Below the pieces are notes generated by a model, which did not search any database, had not been told where the DNA came from, and worked only from the letters and a program-made list of their open reading frames with translations. A program made the position numbers and the translations under genes. A stretch of 64,000 bases of DNA, from positions 30,195-94,194 of the forward strand of contig JAOUDZ010000011.1 in assembly GCA_029858965.1 (NCBI GenBank), written 5' to 3'. The DNA comes from Cyclobacteriaceae bacterium. GTDB lineage: Bacteria > Bacteroidota > Bacteroidia > Cytophagales > Cyclobacteriaceae. This document shows, in pieces, positions 51,433 to 59,648 of the stretch (within the stretch, counting starts at the first letter, position 1; each line of letters starts with the position of its first letter).

Positions 51433-52027
51433 TATGTCAGACGCCATAGGAAATTTATCAAGAAAGGAACAGGTGATCCGTAAAGCTGCGGAGCTGTTCA
51501 AAGAAAAGGGTTATGCTGCAGCTTCAATGCGCGACTTGGCCCAATTGTTGGGCATTGAGGCTGCCAGCCTCTACTCCCATATCAAGTCGAAGGAAGAGAT
51601 TCTTCGCAGCCTTTGTTTTGATATGGCCGCGGAATTTAGAAAATCACTTGACGAAGTTGAAAAGCAAAATATCAGTGCTAGCGAAAAGTTGCGGAATGGT
51701 ATAATCGGCCACATTCAGGTAATGGCGAAAGACCTGACGGCATCTGCTGTATTCATGAATGAACATCGGCACCTGAGTGAGCCTTTCCTCCGTGATTTCC
51801 TGCTCCTGCGCATTAACTATATCAACCGCTTTAAGACCATTCTCGAGGAGGGTGTTCGCACGGGAGAATTCAAGAGCACCATTGATAAGAAATTAGCGGT
51901 AATGACCTTATTTTCCTCCCTTAACTGGATGCCGATGTGGTACGATCCGGGTTCGGCTATCGATCCGGAGGCATTGGGATTTCAATTAGCTGACATGCTG
52001 ATCAATGGCTTAAAAAAGACATCCTAA
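51428..52027 (+). CDS. TetR/AcrR-family regulator of the phenylacetate locus
   Basis: A 199-residue TetR-type repressor. The DNA-binding helix-turn-helix lies at residues about 12-58: KEQVIRKAAELFKEKGYAAASMRDLAQLLGIEAASLYSHIKSKEEIL. The C-terminal ligand domain is all helical (AVFMNEHRHLSEPFLRDFLLL). It is 131 bases upstream of paaA on the same strand, so it probably controls the paa genes and responds to phenylacetyl-CoA or a related acyl-CoA, like PaaR. That ligand is inferred from position only. Confidence 0.92.
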   Translation: MSMSDAIGNLSRKEQVIRKAAELFKEKGYAAASMRDLAQLLGIEAASLYSHIKSKEEILRSLCFDMAAEFRKSLDEVEKQNISASEKLRNGIIGHIQVMAKDLTASAVFMNEHRHLSEPFLRDFLLLRINYINRFKTILEEGVRTGEFKSTIDKKLAVMTLFSSLNWMPMWYDPGSAIDPEALGFQLADMLINGLKKTS

Positions 52028-52158
52028 GCGAATAGCCTAACAATCGTTTGGTTCAAATCATTTAAAATCGTAAATCGCTGATTGCGGGTGGTCAGTAATC
52101 CTTTCAGTAAGCGTTTACAAAAAGTACTTAATATTCGTAGTGCAAATCTGTCAATCTT

Positions 52159-53145
52159 ATGTACGGTGGTGGAAATACCTTTGAGGGAATTAAGACCGAT
52201 AGTTTAGCCCAGGAAGACCCGATTAAACTATCGGAATTTGAGGCGAGGATCGCGCGTGGAGAGAAAATTGAGCCCAAAGACTGGATGCCTCAACTTTACC
52301 GCAAGCAGCTTATCAGGATGATTGAGCAGCATGCTCACAGTGAAATCATAGGCGCATTACCGGAAGGTACCTGGATAACCCGTGCCCCGGGATTCAAACG
52401 CAAGCTTGCCTTAATGGCCAAAGTCCAGGATGAAGTAGGCCATGCTCAACTGCTTTACAGTGCCGCCGAAACACTGGGCAAGACGCGAGAGCAAATGATT
52501 CAAGATCTTATTTCCGGCAAATCCAAGTATTCGAATATCTTCAACTACCCCGCCTTTACGTGGGCCGATGCCTGCTTCATCTCCTGGTTGGTGGACGCTG
52601 GCGCAATTGTAAATCAGCTCGCAAATGCGAAAGGCAGTTATGGCCCATATTGTCGTGCACTCGATAGAATTTGTGCCGAGGAATCTTTTCACCTGAAGTA
52701 CGGCCACCATTGTGTAATCTACCTGGCATCGGGGACACAAAAACAGCGGTCAATGTTTCAGGAAGCCCTAAATCGCTGGTGGCCGCCCATGATGCACTTC
52801 TTTGGACCTGCTGACAAAATTTCTGCCCATACAGAAGTACTCATGAACTGGAAAGTGAAAATGTCCAGCAACGACGATATGAGAAACCAGTTTTTAGATA
52901 TGTACGTTCCTAAAATCTGGGAGTTAGGTTTTACAATTCCTGATCCAAACCTGAAAAAAAATAATGCGACAGGGAAATGGGAGTACAGCGAGCCCGACTG
53001 GGAGGAATTTAGACGGGTTATTAACGGTGATGGTCCCTGCAACAAAGAACGACTTGAAGTGAGGAGAATTGCGGAAGAAAGAGGGCAATGGGTCCGCAAT
53101 GCGTTAAGATCCAGGAAAAACTTGTATGTCGCACCCTTGGCTTAA
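52159..53145 (+). CDS. paaA: Phenylacetyl-CoA epoxidase subunit A
   Basis: PaaA is the catalytic di-iron subunit of the ring 1,2-phenylacetyl-CoA epoxidase. The 328-residue protein carries the diiron ligands in [28 protein letters not shown], and [15 protein letters not shown], and the conserved ends [16 protein letters not shown] and [17 protein letters not shown]. These match the ferritin-like oxygenase fold. It is first in the paa cluster, followed by an antisense small ORF and then paaB. Confidence 0.97.
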   Translation: MYGGGNTFEGIKTDSLAQEDPIKLSEFEARIARGEKIEPKDWMPQLYRKQLIRMIEQHAHSEIIGALPEGTWITRAPGFKRKLALMAKVQDEVGHAQLLYSAAETLGKTREQMIQDLISGKSKYSNIFNYPAFTWADACFISWLVDAGAIVNQLANAKGSYGPYCRALDRICAEESFHLKYGHHCVIYLASGTQKQRSMFQEALNRWWPPMMHFFGPADKISAHTEVLMNWKVKMSSNDDMRNQFLDMYVPKIWELGFTIPDPNLKKNNATGKWEYSEPDWEEFRRVINGDGPCNKERLEVRRIAEERGQWVRNALRSRKNLYVAPLA

Positions 53146-53169
53146 CAATTAAGCCATTTCGGGTAAGAC

Positions 53170-53409
53170 CTAGTTAAATCTGGAAAAAGGTCCGGCGAGC
53201 AGCAGGACTTCATTCCACACTTTGCTCAGGGCATCATATGGTGAATCAAAATAACTACGTAAGTATATCAGTGTGCTACTATCTTCCGGTAATTCATTAT
53301 TAATCCATTTTAGGATATCATCTGCCAATAATAACAGTTCATTAGAATGATATTTTGGATAATACCGATAAAGTAAATCCATCGCCCAAAATAAATCGAG
53401 ATATTTCAT
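53170..53409 (-). CDS. Small hypothetical protein, antisense insert between paaA and paaB
   Basis: A 79-residue minus-strand ORF that splits the paaA-paaB operon. It starts MKYLDLFWAMDLLYRYYPKY and ends NEVLLLAGPFSRFN. The translation looks coding: it is predicted helical and aromatic-rich, with hydrophobic residues at regular spacing and no stop in 80 codons of A/T-rich sequence. I recognise no family. The region is unusual because other paa genes are packed within a few bases. It may be a small regulator, or a chance ORF in an intergenic spacer; a database search would decide. Confidence 0.5.
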   Translation of the reverse strand: MKYLDLFWAMDLLYRYYPKYHSNELLLLADDILKWINNELPEDSSTLIYLRSYFDSPYDALSKVWNEVLLLAGPFSRFN

Positions 53410-53503
53410 GGAATTGTTAACGAAATTTTGAAATACATAGTTTTATGAAAAGCAAGTAATCTAGTCACAAGAGTTTAATTCACTAATAAATAACAGGTTT
53501 TAC

Positions 53504-54112
53504 GTGAAATCATTGGACCCTAGGGTAAAACGTCTTCCGGAAATTGGCACAGGTAAACGACCTAGTGCGGTGGATATTCATGACCAATTTGAAACTTTTG
53601 AGGTATTTGTACAACCAAAACCAGGAAAACCGTTTCAGCACGAGGGCGCGATACACGCACCCAACCTCGAAATGGCCTATATCTTTGCAAAAGAGAATTT
53701 TACCAGAAGGTTTACCTGCATATCACTTTTTGTTGTGGAAACAAGAAATGTACATGTCTCTGCCATGACAGAAGGGAATCAAAATGTTTATGATGTTCTT
53801 ACGCAAAAAGAATTTCCAAAAGGCGAGAAAATACCGCATGAAATATTTCACCTGATAAAACGTGGCAAGCAACACGTTCAGGTTGGATCTGTAGAAGCTG
53901 CTTCACCGGATGAAGCCATGGCAGCGGCGCGAAAACAATTTGATACGGGCGCCGTTGTTTTCAATATCTGGGCAATACCTAAAAAGGACATACGCTACAC
54001 TTCCAGTGATGAGGCAGACCTTTGGTTAACACTCCCTGAAAAGAAATTTCGGGACGCAACAGATTATAAAGGAGGGCAAAAATTAAAGGAATTTTTAGAC
54101 AGAAGTAAGTAG
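53504..54112 (+). CDS. paaB: Phenylacetyl-CoA epoxidase subunit B, tandem two-domain form
   Basis: PaaB is the small non-catalytic subunit that bridges the epoxidase; the E. coli protein has about 95 residues. Here it is 202 residues and appears to hold two copies. The first unit reads FEVFVQPKPGKPFQHEGAIH then NLEMAYIFAKENFTRR; the second reads FHLIKRGKQHVQVGSVEAAS then PDEAMAAARKQFDTGAVVFN. Both follow the PaaB pattern. The C-terminal tail is lysine rich. It starts with GTG. No second separate paaB copy is seen. Confidence 0.93.
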   Translation: MKSLDPRVKRLPEIGTGKRPSAVDIHDQFETFEVFVQPKPGKPFQHEGAIHAPNLEMAYIFAKENFTRRFTCISLFVVETRNVHVSAMTEGNQNVYDVLTQKEFPKGEKIPHEIFHLIKRGKQHVQVGSVEAASPDEAMAAARKQFDTGAVVFNIWAIPKKDIRYTSSDEADLWLTLPEKKFRDATDYKGGQKLKEFLDRSK

Positions 54113-54113
54113 T

Positions 54114-54866
54114 ATGAACGAAGTCATCAAGGAACTACTATACAAAATTGCGGATGACCAACTCATTCTGGGACACCGCAATTCTGAATGGACTGGGTTT
54201 GGTCCCTTGCTTGAAGAGGATATAGCATTTTCGTCCATGGCCCAGGACAAGGTAGGACAGAGCTTAGCTTTGTACCAGATTTTAAACGAATTGGGTGAAC
54301 AACCTCCAGATACGGTAGCCTTCATGCGCCATGCCGAACGGTTTCACAATTGTATTTTAACCGAATTACCAAATGGTGAATACGACTTTAGCCTGGTACG
54401 GCATTTCCTATTTGATACTGCAGAATTCATACGGTTTGATATGCTGCGTGATTCATCCTTTCAACCCCTGGCTGAACTCGCGCATAAAATTCATGGTGAA
54501 TTGCGGTACCATATACTGCATGCAAATACGTGGATCAAACAGCTTGGTTCAGCTACAAAAGAAAGTATCTCACGCTTGCAGGTATCATTGGATGACGCTC
54601 TTCCGTATGCCATGGGTATTTTTGAAGAATCACCTTATGAACAAGAATTAATAGCAGAGGGTATTTTCGGTGGAGAACAAATGCTTAAAGAAAGATGGAT
54701 GACGACCATTGAAGCAACCATTCATCACACGAATCTTCACCTGCCTGCTTGGAATAGTATTGTTCCCGTATTGGGTGGAAGAATGGGCAAGCACAGTGTG
54801 CACCTTCAACCTTTGTTAGATGAAATGAGTGAAGTCTTCCGAATTGATCCAACTGCAGAATGGTAA
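54114..54866 (+). CDS. paaC: Phenylacetyl-CoA epoxidase subunit C
   Basis: PaaC is the structural ferritin-like partner of PaaA. The 250-residue protein shows DDQLILGHRNSEWTGFGPLLEEDIAFSSMAQDKVGQSLALY and DMLRDSSFQPLAELAHKIHGELRYHILHANTWIKQLG. It lacks a full set of catalytic iron ligands, as is normal for PaaC. It starts one base after the paaB stop and overlaps the next gene (DinB) by seven bases. The length is normal. Confidence 0.95.
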   Translation: MNEVIKELLYKIADDQLILGHRNSEWTGFGPLLEEDIAFSSMAQDKVGQSLALYQILNELGEQPPDTVAFMRHAERFHNCILTELPNGEYDFSLVRHFLFDTAEFIRFDMLRDSSFQPLAELAHKIHGELRYHILHANTWIKQLGSATKESISRLQVSLDDALPYAMGIFEESPYEQELIAEGIFGGEQMLKERWMTTIEATIHHTNLHLPAWNSIVPVLGGRMGKHSVHLQPLLDEMSEVFRIDPTAEW

Positions 54867-54868
54867 CC

Positions 54869-55339
54869 ATGAAAAAAACAATACAGGAACTCCGGCAAAT
54901 TAGCATTGACTACGCAGGAAAGATTTCTTCCATACCAGATACAGAATTTGCAGCCAAGCCTATTCCTCACAAATGGAGCAAAAAAGAAGTCCTGGGGCAT
55001 TTAATAGATTCAGGACAAAACAATCTACGCAGATTCATTTGTGGCCAACAGGCGTCAACGCCGCCGCACATCGTATATGACCAGAATTTTTGGGTAGAAG
55101 CAAACAACTATGCACATGCCAGCAAAGAAGATATCATTCTACTCTGGCGATTAATCAATGATCGCATTTGCAGTATCCTTGCTGCGATGCCTGAGCCTAA
55201 TTACCTGAAAATATGTGAGACCGGTAATGAACCGTCGGACGTTCATTCACTGGAGTGGATTGCTGAAGATTATGTAAAGCACATGAAACATCATCTCAAT
55301 CAAATCATACCGCATTCGTTTGATATTACGTATCCCTAA
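54869..55339 (+). CDS. DinB-family four-helix protein in the paa operon
   Basis: The preferred start is the second Met (MKKTIQELRQISIDYAGKIS); the first Met at 54860 lies inside the end of paaC. The 156-residue protein has the DinB-type metal-binding four-helix bundle: HKWSKKEVLGHLIDSGQNNLRRF, with the metal-ligand His of that segment, and KHMKHHLNQIIPHSFDI at the end. DinB-like proteins include thiol-dependent S-transferases and unknown stress proteins. Its overlap with paaC and 15-base spacing to paaD show that it belongs to the operon, possibly for detoxifying a reactive CoA intermediate. Confidence 0.85.
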   Translation: MKKTIQELRQISIDYAGKISSIPDTEFAAKPIPHKWSKKEVLGHLIDSGQNNLRRFICGQQASTPPHIVYDQNFWVEANNYAHASKEDIILLWRLINDRICSILAAMPEPNYLKICETGNEPSDVHSLEWIAEDYVKHMKHHLNQIIPHSFDITYP

Positions 55340-55354
55340 GTACTCAAAACAGAA

Positions 55355-55840
55355 ATGAAATCATTAACTACGGCAATAATCTATTCATGGTTGGAAGAAG
55401 TTAAAGATCCTGAGATTCCGGTATTGTCCCTGTTGGATTTAGGCGTAATAACGGCCGTTCATATTGATGGGGAAATGGTGCAAATTGAAATGACACCAAC
55501 ATTTGTAGGTTGTCCGGCATTGGACATGATGAAAAATGAAATCTCTGACGTATTGCACAGACACGGCGTCTCAGAAGTTGAGGTTAAAGTCAGTTTTCGC
55601 GAACCCTGGTCCTCTGACAAAATCTCAGAAAAAGGAAAACTTGCCCTGAAAAACTTCGGACTTGCCCCTCCTCCATCCGGAAAAATCATTTCGGACCTGA
55701 CGCTGTTGGAACATGTTGCCTGCCCGCGTTGTAACAACACCAACACCGAAATAAGGAATTTTTTTGGTCCTACACTTTGCCGCTCCATTCATTATTGCCT
55801 TGATTGTCAAGAGGCATTTGAGCAGTTTAAACCTTTATAA
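55355..55840 (+). CDS. paaD: Phenylacetyl-CoA epoxidase assembly protein PaaD (MIP18 plus zinc ribbon)
   Basis: A 161-residue protein with a MIP18-type N-terminal domain (VKDPEIPVLSLLDLGVITAV, MTPTFVGCPALDMMKNEI) and a C-terminal zinc ribbon (HVACPRCNNTNTEIRNFFG then CRSIHYCLDCQEAFEQFKPL). PaaD helps mature the epoxidase, probably its iron-sulfur-containing reductase. It lies just after DinB. The reductase gene paaE is not found in this window and may be elsewhere. Confidence 0.93.
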   Translation: MKSLTTAIIYSWLEEVKDPEIPVLSLLDLGVITAVHIDGEMVQIEMTPTFVGCPALDMMKNEISDVLHRHGVSEVEVKVSFREPWSSDKISEKGKLALKNFGLAPPPSGKIISDLTLLEHVACPRCNNTNTEIRNFFGPTLCRSIHYCLDCQEAFEQFKPL

Positions 55841-55942
55841 TTTTGTTAAAAATTAAACATACCTGACAAATCAAGGTATAACCAGGATAAGCATTACAGA
55901 TTTAAAATCGTATTTCGCGACTATGCGAACAATCAAAAAAAC

Positions 55943-56548
55943 ATGATGAAATACTTTGCAAGCTTATTTATATTGTTGTGTGCAATTGCCCTGGTGAACT
56001 GTGGCAAGCAAAAACCTGATGCTGTTCAAACAGAATTCACCAAGGCGGATTCACTCATGGATTGCTACCTCGCATATCAGGATAGTATACTTCAATCCTG
56101 GAATGTTATGATCAATGATGACAATCAGAAAATCAATTCCATGCATAACTTATTGCATGAGTTATTCATGACTGCCGCTTACGATCGTGATCTGCTACGT
56201 ACCTATGAGGGTCAACTTGATCATCTGGCCGGTTTGCGTTATACACAGCTGACGATGGGTAATGTCGATGTTGTTGAAGAGTATGATTTTGCGTCAGAAG
56301 CCCTGGTTGCCGAGCTCCTAAGCCTGGCTGAATCAAAAGCCGAATTTGCATCTAATCCGACAATTCAAAACCTGGTAGAGGTTATCCGGATGGCGGACCA
56401 AAGGGTATATAATTATCGCGAGGAGTATGATTCTATCGTCCTGAAATACAACAACTTTCTCAGAATGAACAGAACTCACCTCCAGGAAATTAGCCAGAGC
56501 GATTCCATGCTGGAGAAACATCTCTTCCAGATGGTATCCCCGGATTAA
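55943..56548 (+). CDS. Helical lipoprotein of unknown function
   Basis: A 201-residue protein with a lipobox near residue 20 (ILLCAIALVNCGKQ), so the mature protein is lipid-anchored. It is predicted to be mostly coiled-coil or long helix (NVMINDDNQKINSMHNLLHE and QRVYNYREEYDSIVLKYNNF), a pattern somewhat like LemA-type helical lipoproteins, though I cannot confirm that family. It sits between paaD and alkB on the same strand and has no recognised partner. Confidence 0.75.
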   Translation: MMKYFASLFILLCAIALVNCGKQKPDAVQTEFTKADSLMDCYLAYQDSILQSWNVMINDDNQKINSMHNLLHELFMTAAYDRDLLRTYEGQLDHLAGLRYTQLTMGNVDVVEEYDFASEALVAELLSLAESKAEFASNPTIQNLVEVIRMADQRVYNYREEYDSIVLKYNNFLRMNRTHLQEISQSDSMLEKHLFQMVSPD

Positions 56549-56640
56549 TCCAAACAGATAGACAGTTTACACATCCCCGGAAAAAAATCTGCCTGAACAA
56601 AACCGGCTGCACCATAACTAACTTTTAGTAAATTCGATTT

Positions 56641-57714
56641 ATGGTATTCCTATTCCGCAAGATCGGATTTTTTGTTGCCTTCATCCTTCCGGCACTGGTT
56701 GTTGCCGGTTTTTATCTTGGCGGCGCCTGGAATTACCTGACGCTGGTGTTTGCATTCCTGATTCTCCCCGTACTGGACCAATCTATTGGCGTAGACAAGA
56801 CTAATGTCCCCGATGATCAAACAAAACTTGTAGGCGAAGACTTTTATTATCGCTTCATTACCTACTTGTGGACATACGTTCAATTGGCGCTAATGGTGTG
56901 GGGCGCTTATGCTGTAACGACCGGCAGGCTTGTCACTTCTTGGGAATGGCTGGGGTTCCTTCTTGGTTTCTCCCTTGTGAGCGGAGGAATTGGTATAACT
57001 GTGGCGCATGAACTTGGTCATAAAAAGCATCCGGTGGAAAAATTTTATAGTAAACTGTTGCTCATGACGGTCTGTTACATGCATTTTTATATTGAACACA
57101 ACCGGGGCCATCATGTTGCCGTTGCTACCCTGGAAGACCCTGCAACAGCCCGTAAGAATGAAAGCTTCTTTGCTTTTTGGTTGAGATCCGTGTTTCTTGG
57201 TTATCGCCATGCCTGGCAACTTGAAAAAGAAAGTTTGAACCGAAAAGGTTTACCGGCCCTAAGCATGAAAAATGAAATGATTTGGTTTGCCGTCATTCCC
57301 ATACTTTTCTGCGCACTCCTCACGCTGATTTTTAGTTACCAACATGGCCACCTTCTTTGGCAAGTTCCCGCTTTCTTTTTTGCGCAAAGTCTTTTTGCTT
57401 TCTCCCTACTTGAGTTGGTAAATTATGTAGAACATTATGGGATCATGCGAAAGGAACTATCGCCTGGTAAGTACGAGCGCGTTAATCCGGTTCATTCATG
57501 GAATTCAAGCCACCTCATTAGCAATTTCTTTCTGTTCCAATTGCAGCGTCATTCAGATCATCATGCCTATGCGCACAAACGCTATCAGGTACTGAACCAT
57601 TACGACGAGAGTCCACAGCTTCCCTGTGGCTATTCAACTATGATTCTGCTTGCGCTTGTACCGCCGCTTTGGTTCAGGGTCATGAACCAGCGATTGGAAG
57701 CCTGGAACCGATAG
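56641..57714 (+). CDS. alkB: Alkane 1-monooxygenase (AlkB family)
   Basis: A 357-residue membrane hydroxylase with about six helices. The di-iron histidine motifs are visible in three places: TVAHELGHKKHPVEKF (HELGH), YIEHNRGHHVAVATLEDP (HNRGHH) and LELVNYVEHYGI with LQRHSDHHAYAHKRY (RHSDHH). This is the pattern of AlkB and related hydroxylases for terminal oxidation of medium-chain alkanes. It stands near the paa genes, which suggests a region for hydrocarbon or fatty-acid derived aromatic breakdown. Rubredoxin and its reductase are not in the window. Confidence 0.93.
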   Translation: MVFLFRKIGFFVAFILPALVVAGFYLGGAWNYLTLVFAFLILPVLDQSIGVDKTNVPDDQTKLVGEDFYYRFITYLWTYVQLALMVWGAYAVTTGRLVTSWEWLGFLLGFSLVSGGIGITVAHELGHKKHPVEKFYSKLLLMTVCYMHFYIEHNRGHHVAVATLEDPATARKNESFFAFWLRSVFLGYRHAWQLEKESLNRKGLPALSMKNEMIWFAVIPILFCALLTLIFSYQHGHLLWQVPAFFFAQSLFAFSLLELVNYVEHYGIMRKELSPGKYERVNPVHSWNSSHLISNFFLFQLQRHSDHHAYAHKRYQVLNHYDESPQLPCGYSTMILLALVPPLWFRVMNQRLEAWNR

Positions 57715-57826
57715 GCAGAAAATGACAGCGGACATCATGCATCCTACTACTCATTGAAACTTCTTATCTTCGCACCAGGAAGAGCCAATTCCTGAAAACC
57801 AAGATGTTTCCGAAAAAAATCCAATT

Positions 57827-58615
57827 ATGGAGATAAAAAAAGAGTTAAGACTTGCCGTGCTAATTGACGCCGACAATGTCCCCTATTCCAATATTAAGGG
57901 TATGTTAGAAGAAATGGCAAAATACGGTACGCCAACCTTCAAAAGAATTTATGCTGATTGGACAAAGCCTACAGTTTCAGGATGGAAGACAGTGTTGCTG
58001 GAGCATGCTATCACACCAATACACCAATACAGCTACACCTCTGGAAAAAATGCCACTGATTCCTCCATGATCATTGATGCAATGGATATCTTATATTCAG
58101 GCCGTGTCGACGGATTTTGTATTGTGTCGAGCGACAGCGACTTTACAAGATTAGCCACACGACTCAGGGAGGCTGGTATGAAAGTATTCGGGTTCGGAGA
58201 AAGAAAAACACCCACGGCCTTTATTTCCGCCTGCGACAAATTCATTTACATCGAGATATTGGAAAATAATAAAAATAAAGAACCAGGGAGCCCGCGAAAA
58301 ACAAAGGCAAAACCAAGAACACCCCAGGCACCCGCATCAACTGTCACAAAGGAACCGATCGGCTCCATTACCAAAGGACTGGTCAAATTATTATCGGATA
58401 GCATAGACGATCTGGCGGATGAAAGCGGCTGGACTTTTTTGGGAGATTTAGGCAATCTGCTGATCAAGAAACAACCTGATTTTGATCCCAGAAATTATGG
58501 CTTTAATAAACTGCTGCTGCTTATCGAAAGTATTGCGCAGTTTGAAGTCGAAAAGCGCGAAACCGGGAAAGGTAATATTAAGAATGTTTATGTAAGAACG
58601 CGGAACAATCCATAG
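57827..58615 (+). CDS. NYN-domain (PIN-like) nuclease with C-terminal LOTUS/OST-HTH domain
   Basis: A 262-residue protein. Residues 1-150 form an NYN domain of the LabA/DUF88 type with the acidic catalytic triad visible in LAVLIDADNVPYSNIKGML, NATDSSMIIDAMDILYSGRV and IVSSDSDFTRLATRL. A low-complexity lysine/proline linker lies at about 155-180. Residues about 185-255 fit a LOTUS/OST-HTH RNA-binding winged helix (TKGLVKLLSDSIDDL, SGWTFLGDLGNLLIKKQPDF). Such bacterial NYN-LOTUS proteins are thought to be RNA nucleases, with unknown targets. Confidence 0.92.
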   Translation: MEIKKELRLAVLIDADNVPYSNIKGMLEEMAKYGTPTFKRIYADWTKPTVSGWKTVLLEHAITPIHQYSYTSGKNATDSSMIIDAMDILYSGRVDGFCIVSSDSDFTRLATRLREAGMKVFGFGERKTPTAFISACDKFIYIEILENNKNKEPGSPRKTKAKPRTPQAPASTVTKEPIGSITKGLVKLLSDSIDDLADESGWTFLGDLGNLLIKKQPDFDPRNYGFNKLLLLIESIAQFEVEKRETGKGNIKNVYVRTRNNP

Positions 58616-58658
58616 CCTCAAAATGCAGTTCGGCGGAAACCAATTTTGTGCTATACGT

Positions 58659-59648
58659 CTATTTATAATACGTCAACTCAACTCTGAATCGAGAATCAAT
58701 TGCCCCAAGCCGGTCATAAGCGGATTTGGATATTTTTATTACAAGCTTGTCCGTTAGTGGTGTGTCCGGAAGTTTACCCATTACTCTGACAAATACTTCC
58801 CGGTTATTCATTTCATTCTTCACTTTCAATATTGTACCTACAGGTGCGGTTCGGTGTAGCGCCAGGTACTTTCTATTTCCTTCCGTTCCCTCAATCAATT
58901 CGGCTAGCCCAGACTGTGTTATCTCATCACTGTTCTTAACCGACTCAGAAATTCGAATTGTTTGTTCTTTGACTTCTGTTTTGGGCTGAACGGATGGTGT
59001 GTCATGCTTTGGTTCCGTTATCACTGCAGGAGGGTTTGGCTTTGTGATCTCCACCTGGGGTGATCTTACTATCAACTCCTGGCCAATACTAATCTCATTT
59101 CCCTCAAGCTTGTTCCAATCCTTCAACTGCTGCACAGTCACACCGTATTGTTTAGAAATAGAAAACATGGTTTCCTTCGCCGCTACAACATGTAAACCGC
59201 TGGCAGCTACAGCAGCAGCTTCAGGGTTATTGGAAGTTTTACCACTTTTGATGATAAGCTCCTGGCCTATCGAAAGTGAATTGCCTGACAGATTATTCCA
59301 CTGCTTAATTTCCTCAACAGTAACATTGTAGGCTTGGGATATAGAGAACATCGTCTCCTTTGCGACAACAGTATGTGTAACACCGTTAACTGAACGGACC
59401 GCCTGCTTTGGCAAATACGGAATTTTGAGAATCTGGCCTATTTCTAATCCTGCATCAGCGGTGGGATTGTATTGCAGAATAACTTCTACTGTTGTACCAT
59501 AACGTTTCGAGAGCCCATAGAGTGTCTCTTTCTCCGCTACCATGTGGATAACGAAGACCTTGCCATTAATGGTTTCAGTCCCAATCGAATCTTGCAGTAT
59601 CTGCGGTTGAAAAAATGAAACACCCGCGAAAATCAATTCATAAATCAT
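58659..59648 (-). CDS. Exported protein with three LysM domains and an RlpA-like domain
   Basis: A 329-residue protein with a hydrophobic start (MIYELIFAGVSFFQPQ). Three LysM repeats lie at about residues 35-80, 90-135 and 150-195: HMVAEKETLYGLSKRYGTTV, HTVVAKETMFSISQAYNVTV and HVVAAKETMFSISKQYGVTV. A Pro/Lys/Glu-rich linker is followed by an RlpA-like double-psi beta-barrel (APVGTILKVKNEMNNREVFV, LTDKLVIKISKSAYDRLGA). It should bind peptidoglycan and may cleave or remodel glycan, like RlpA. It overlaps the DUF4905 gene upstream by four bases (ATGA), so they are coupled. Confidence 0.9.
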   Translation of the reverse strand: MIYELIFAGVSFFQPQILQDSIGTETINGKVFVIHMVAEKETLYGLSKRYGTTVEVILQYNPTADAGLEIGQILKIPYLPKQAVRSVNGVTHTVVAKETMFSISQAYNVTVEEIKQWNNLSGNSLSIGQELIIKSGKTSNNPEAAAVAASGLHVVAAKETMFSISKQYGVTVQQLKDWNKLEGNEISIGQELIVRSPQVEITKPNPPAVITEPKHDTPSVQPKTEVKEQTIRISESVKNSDEITQSGLAELIEGTEGNRKYLALHRTAPVGTILKVKNEMNNREVFVRVMGKLPDTPLTDKLVIKISKSAYDRLGAIDSRFRVELTYYK

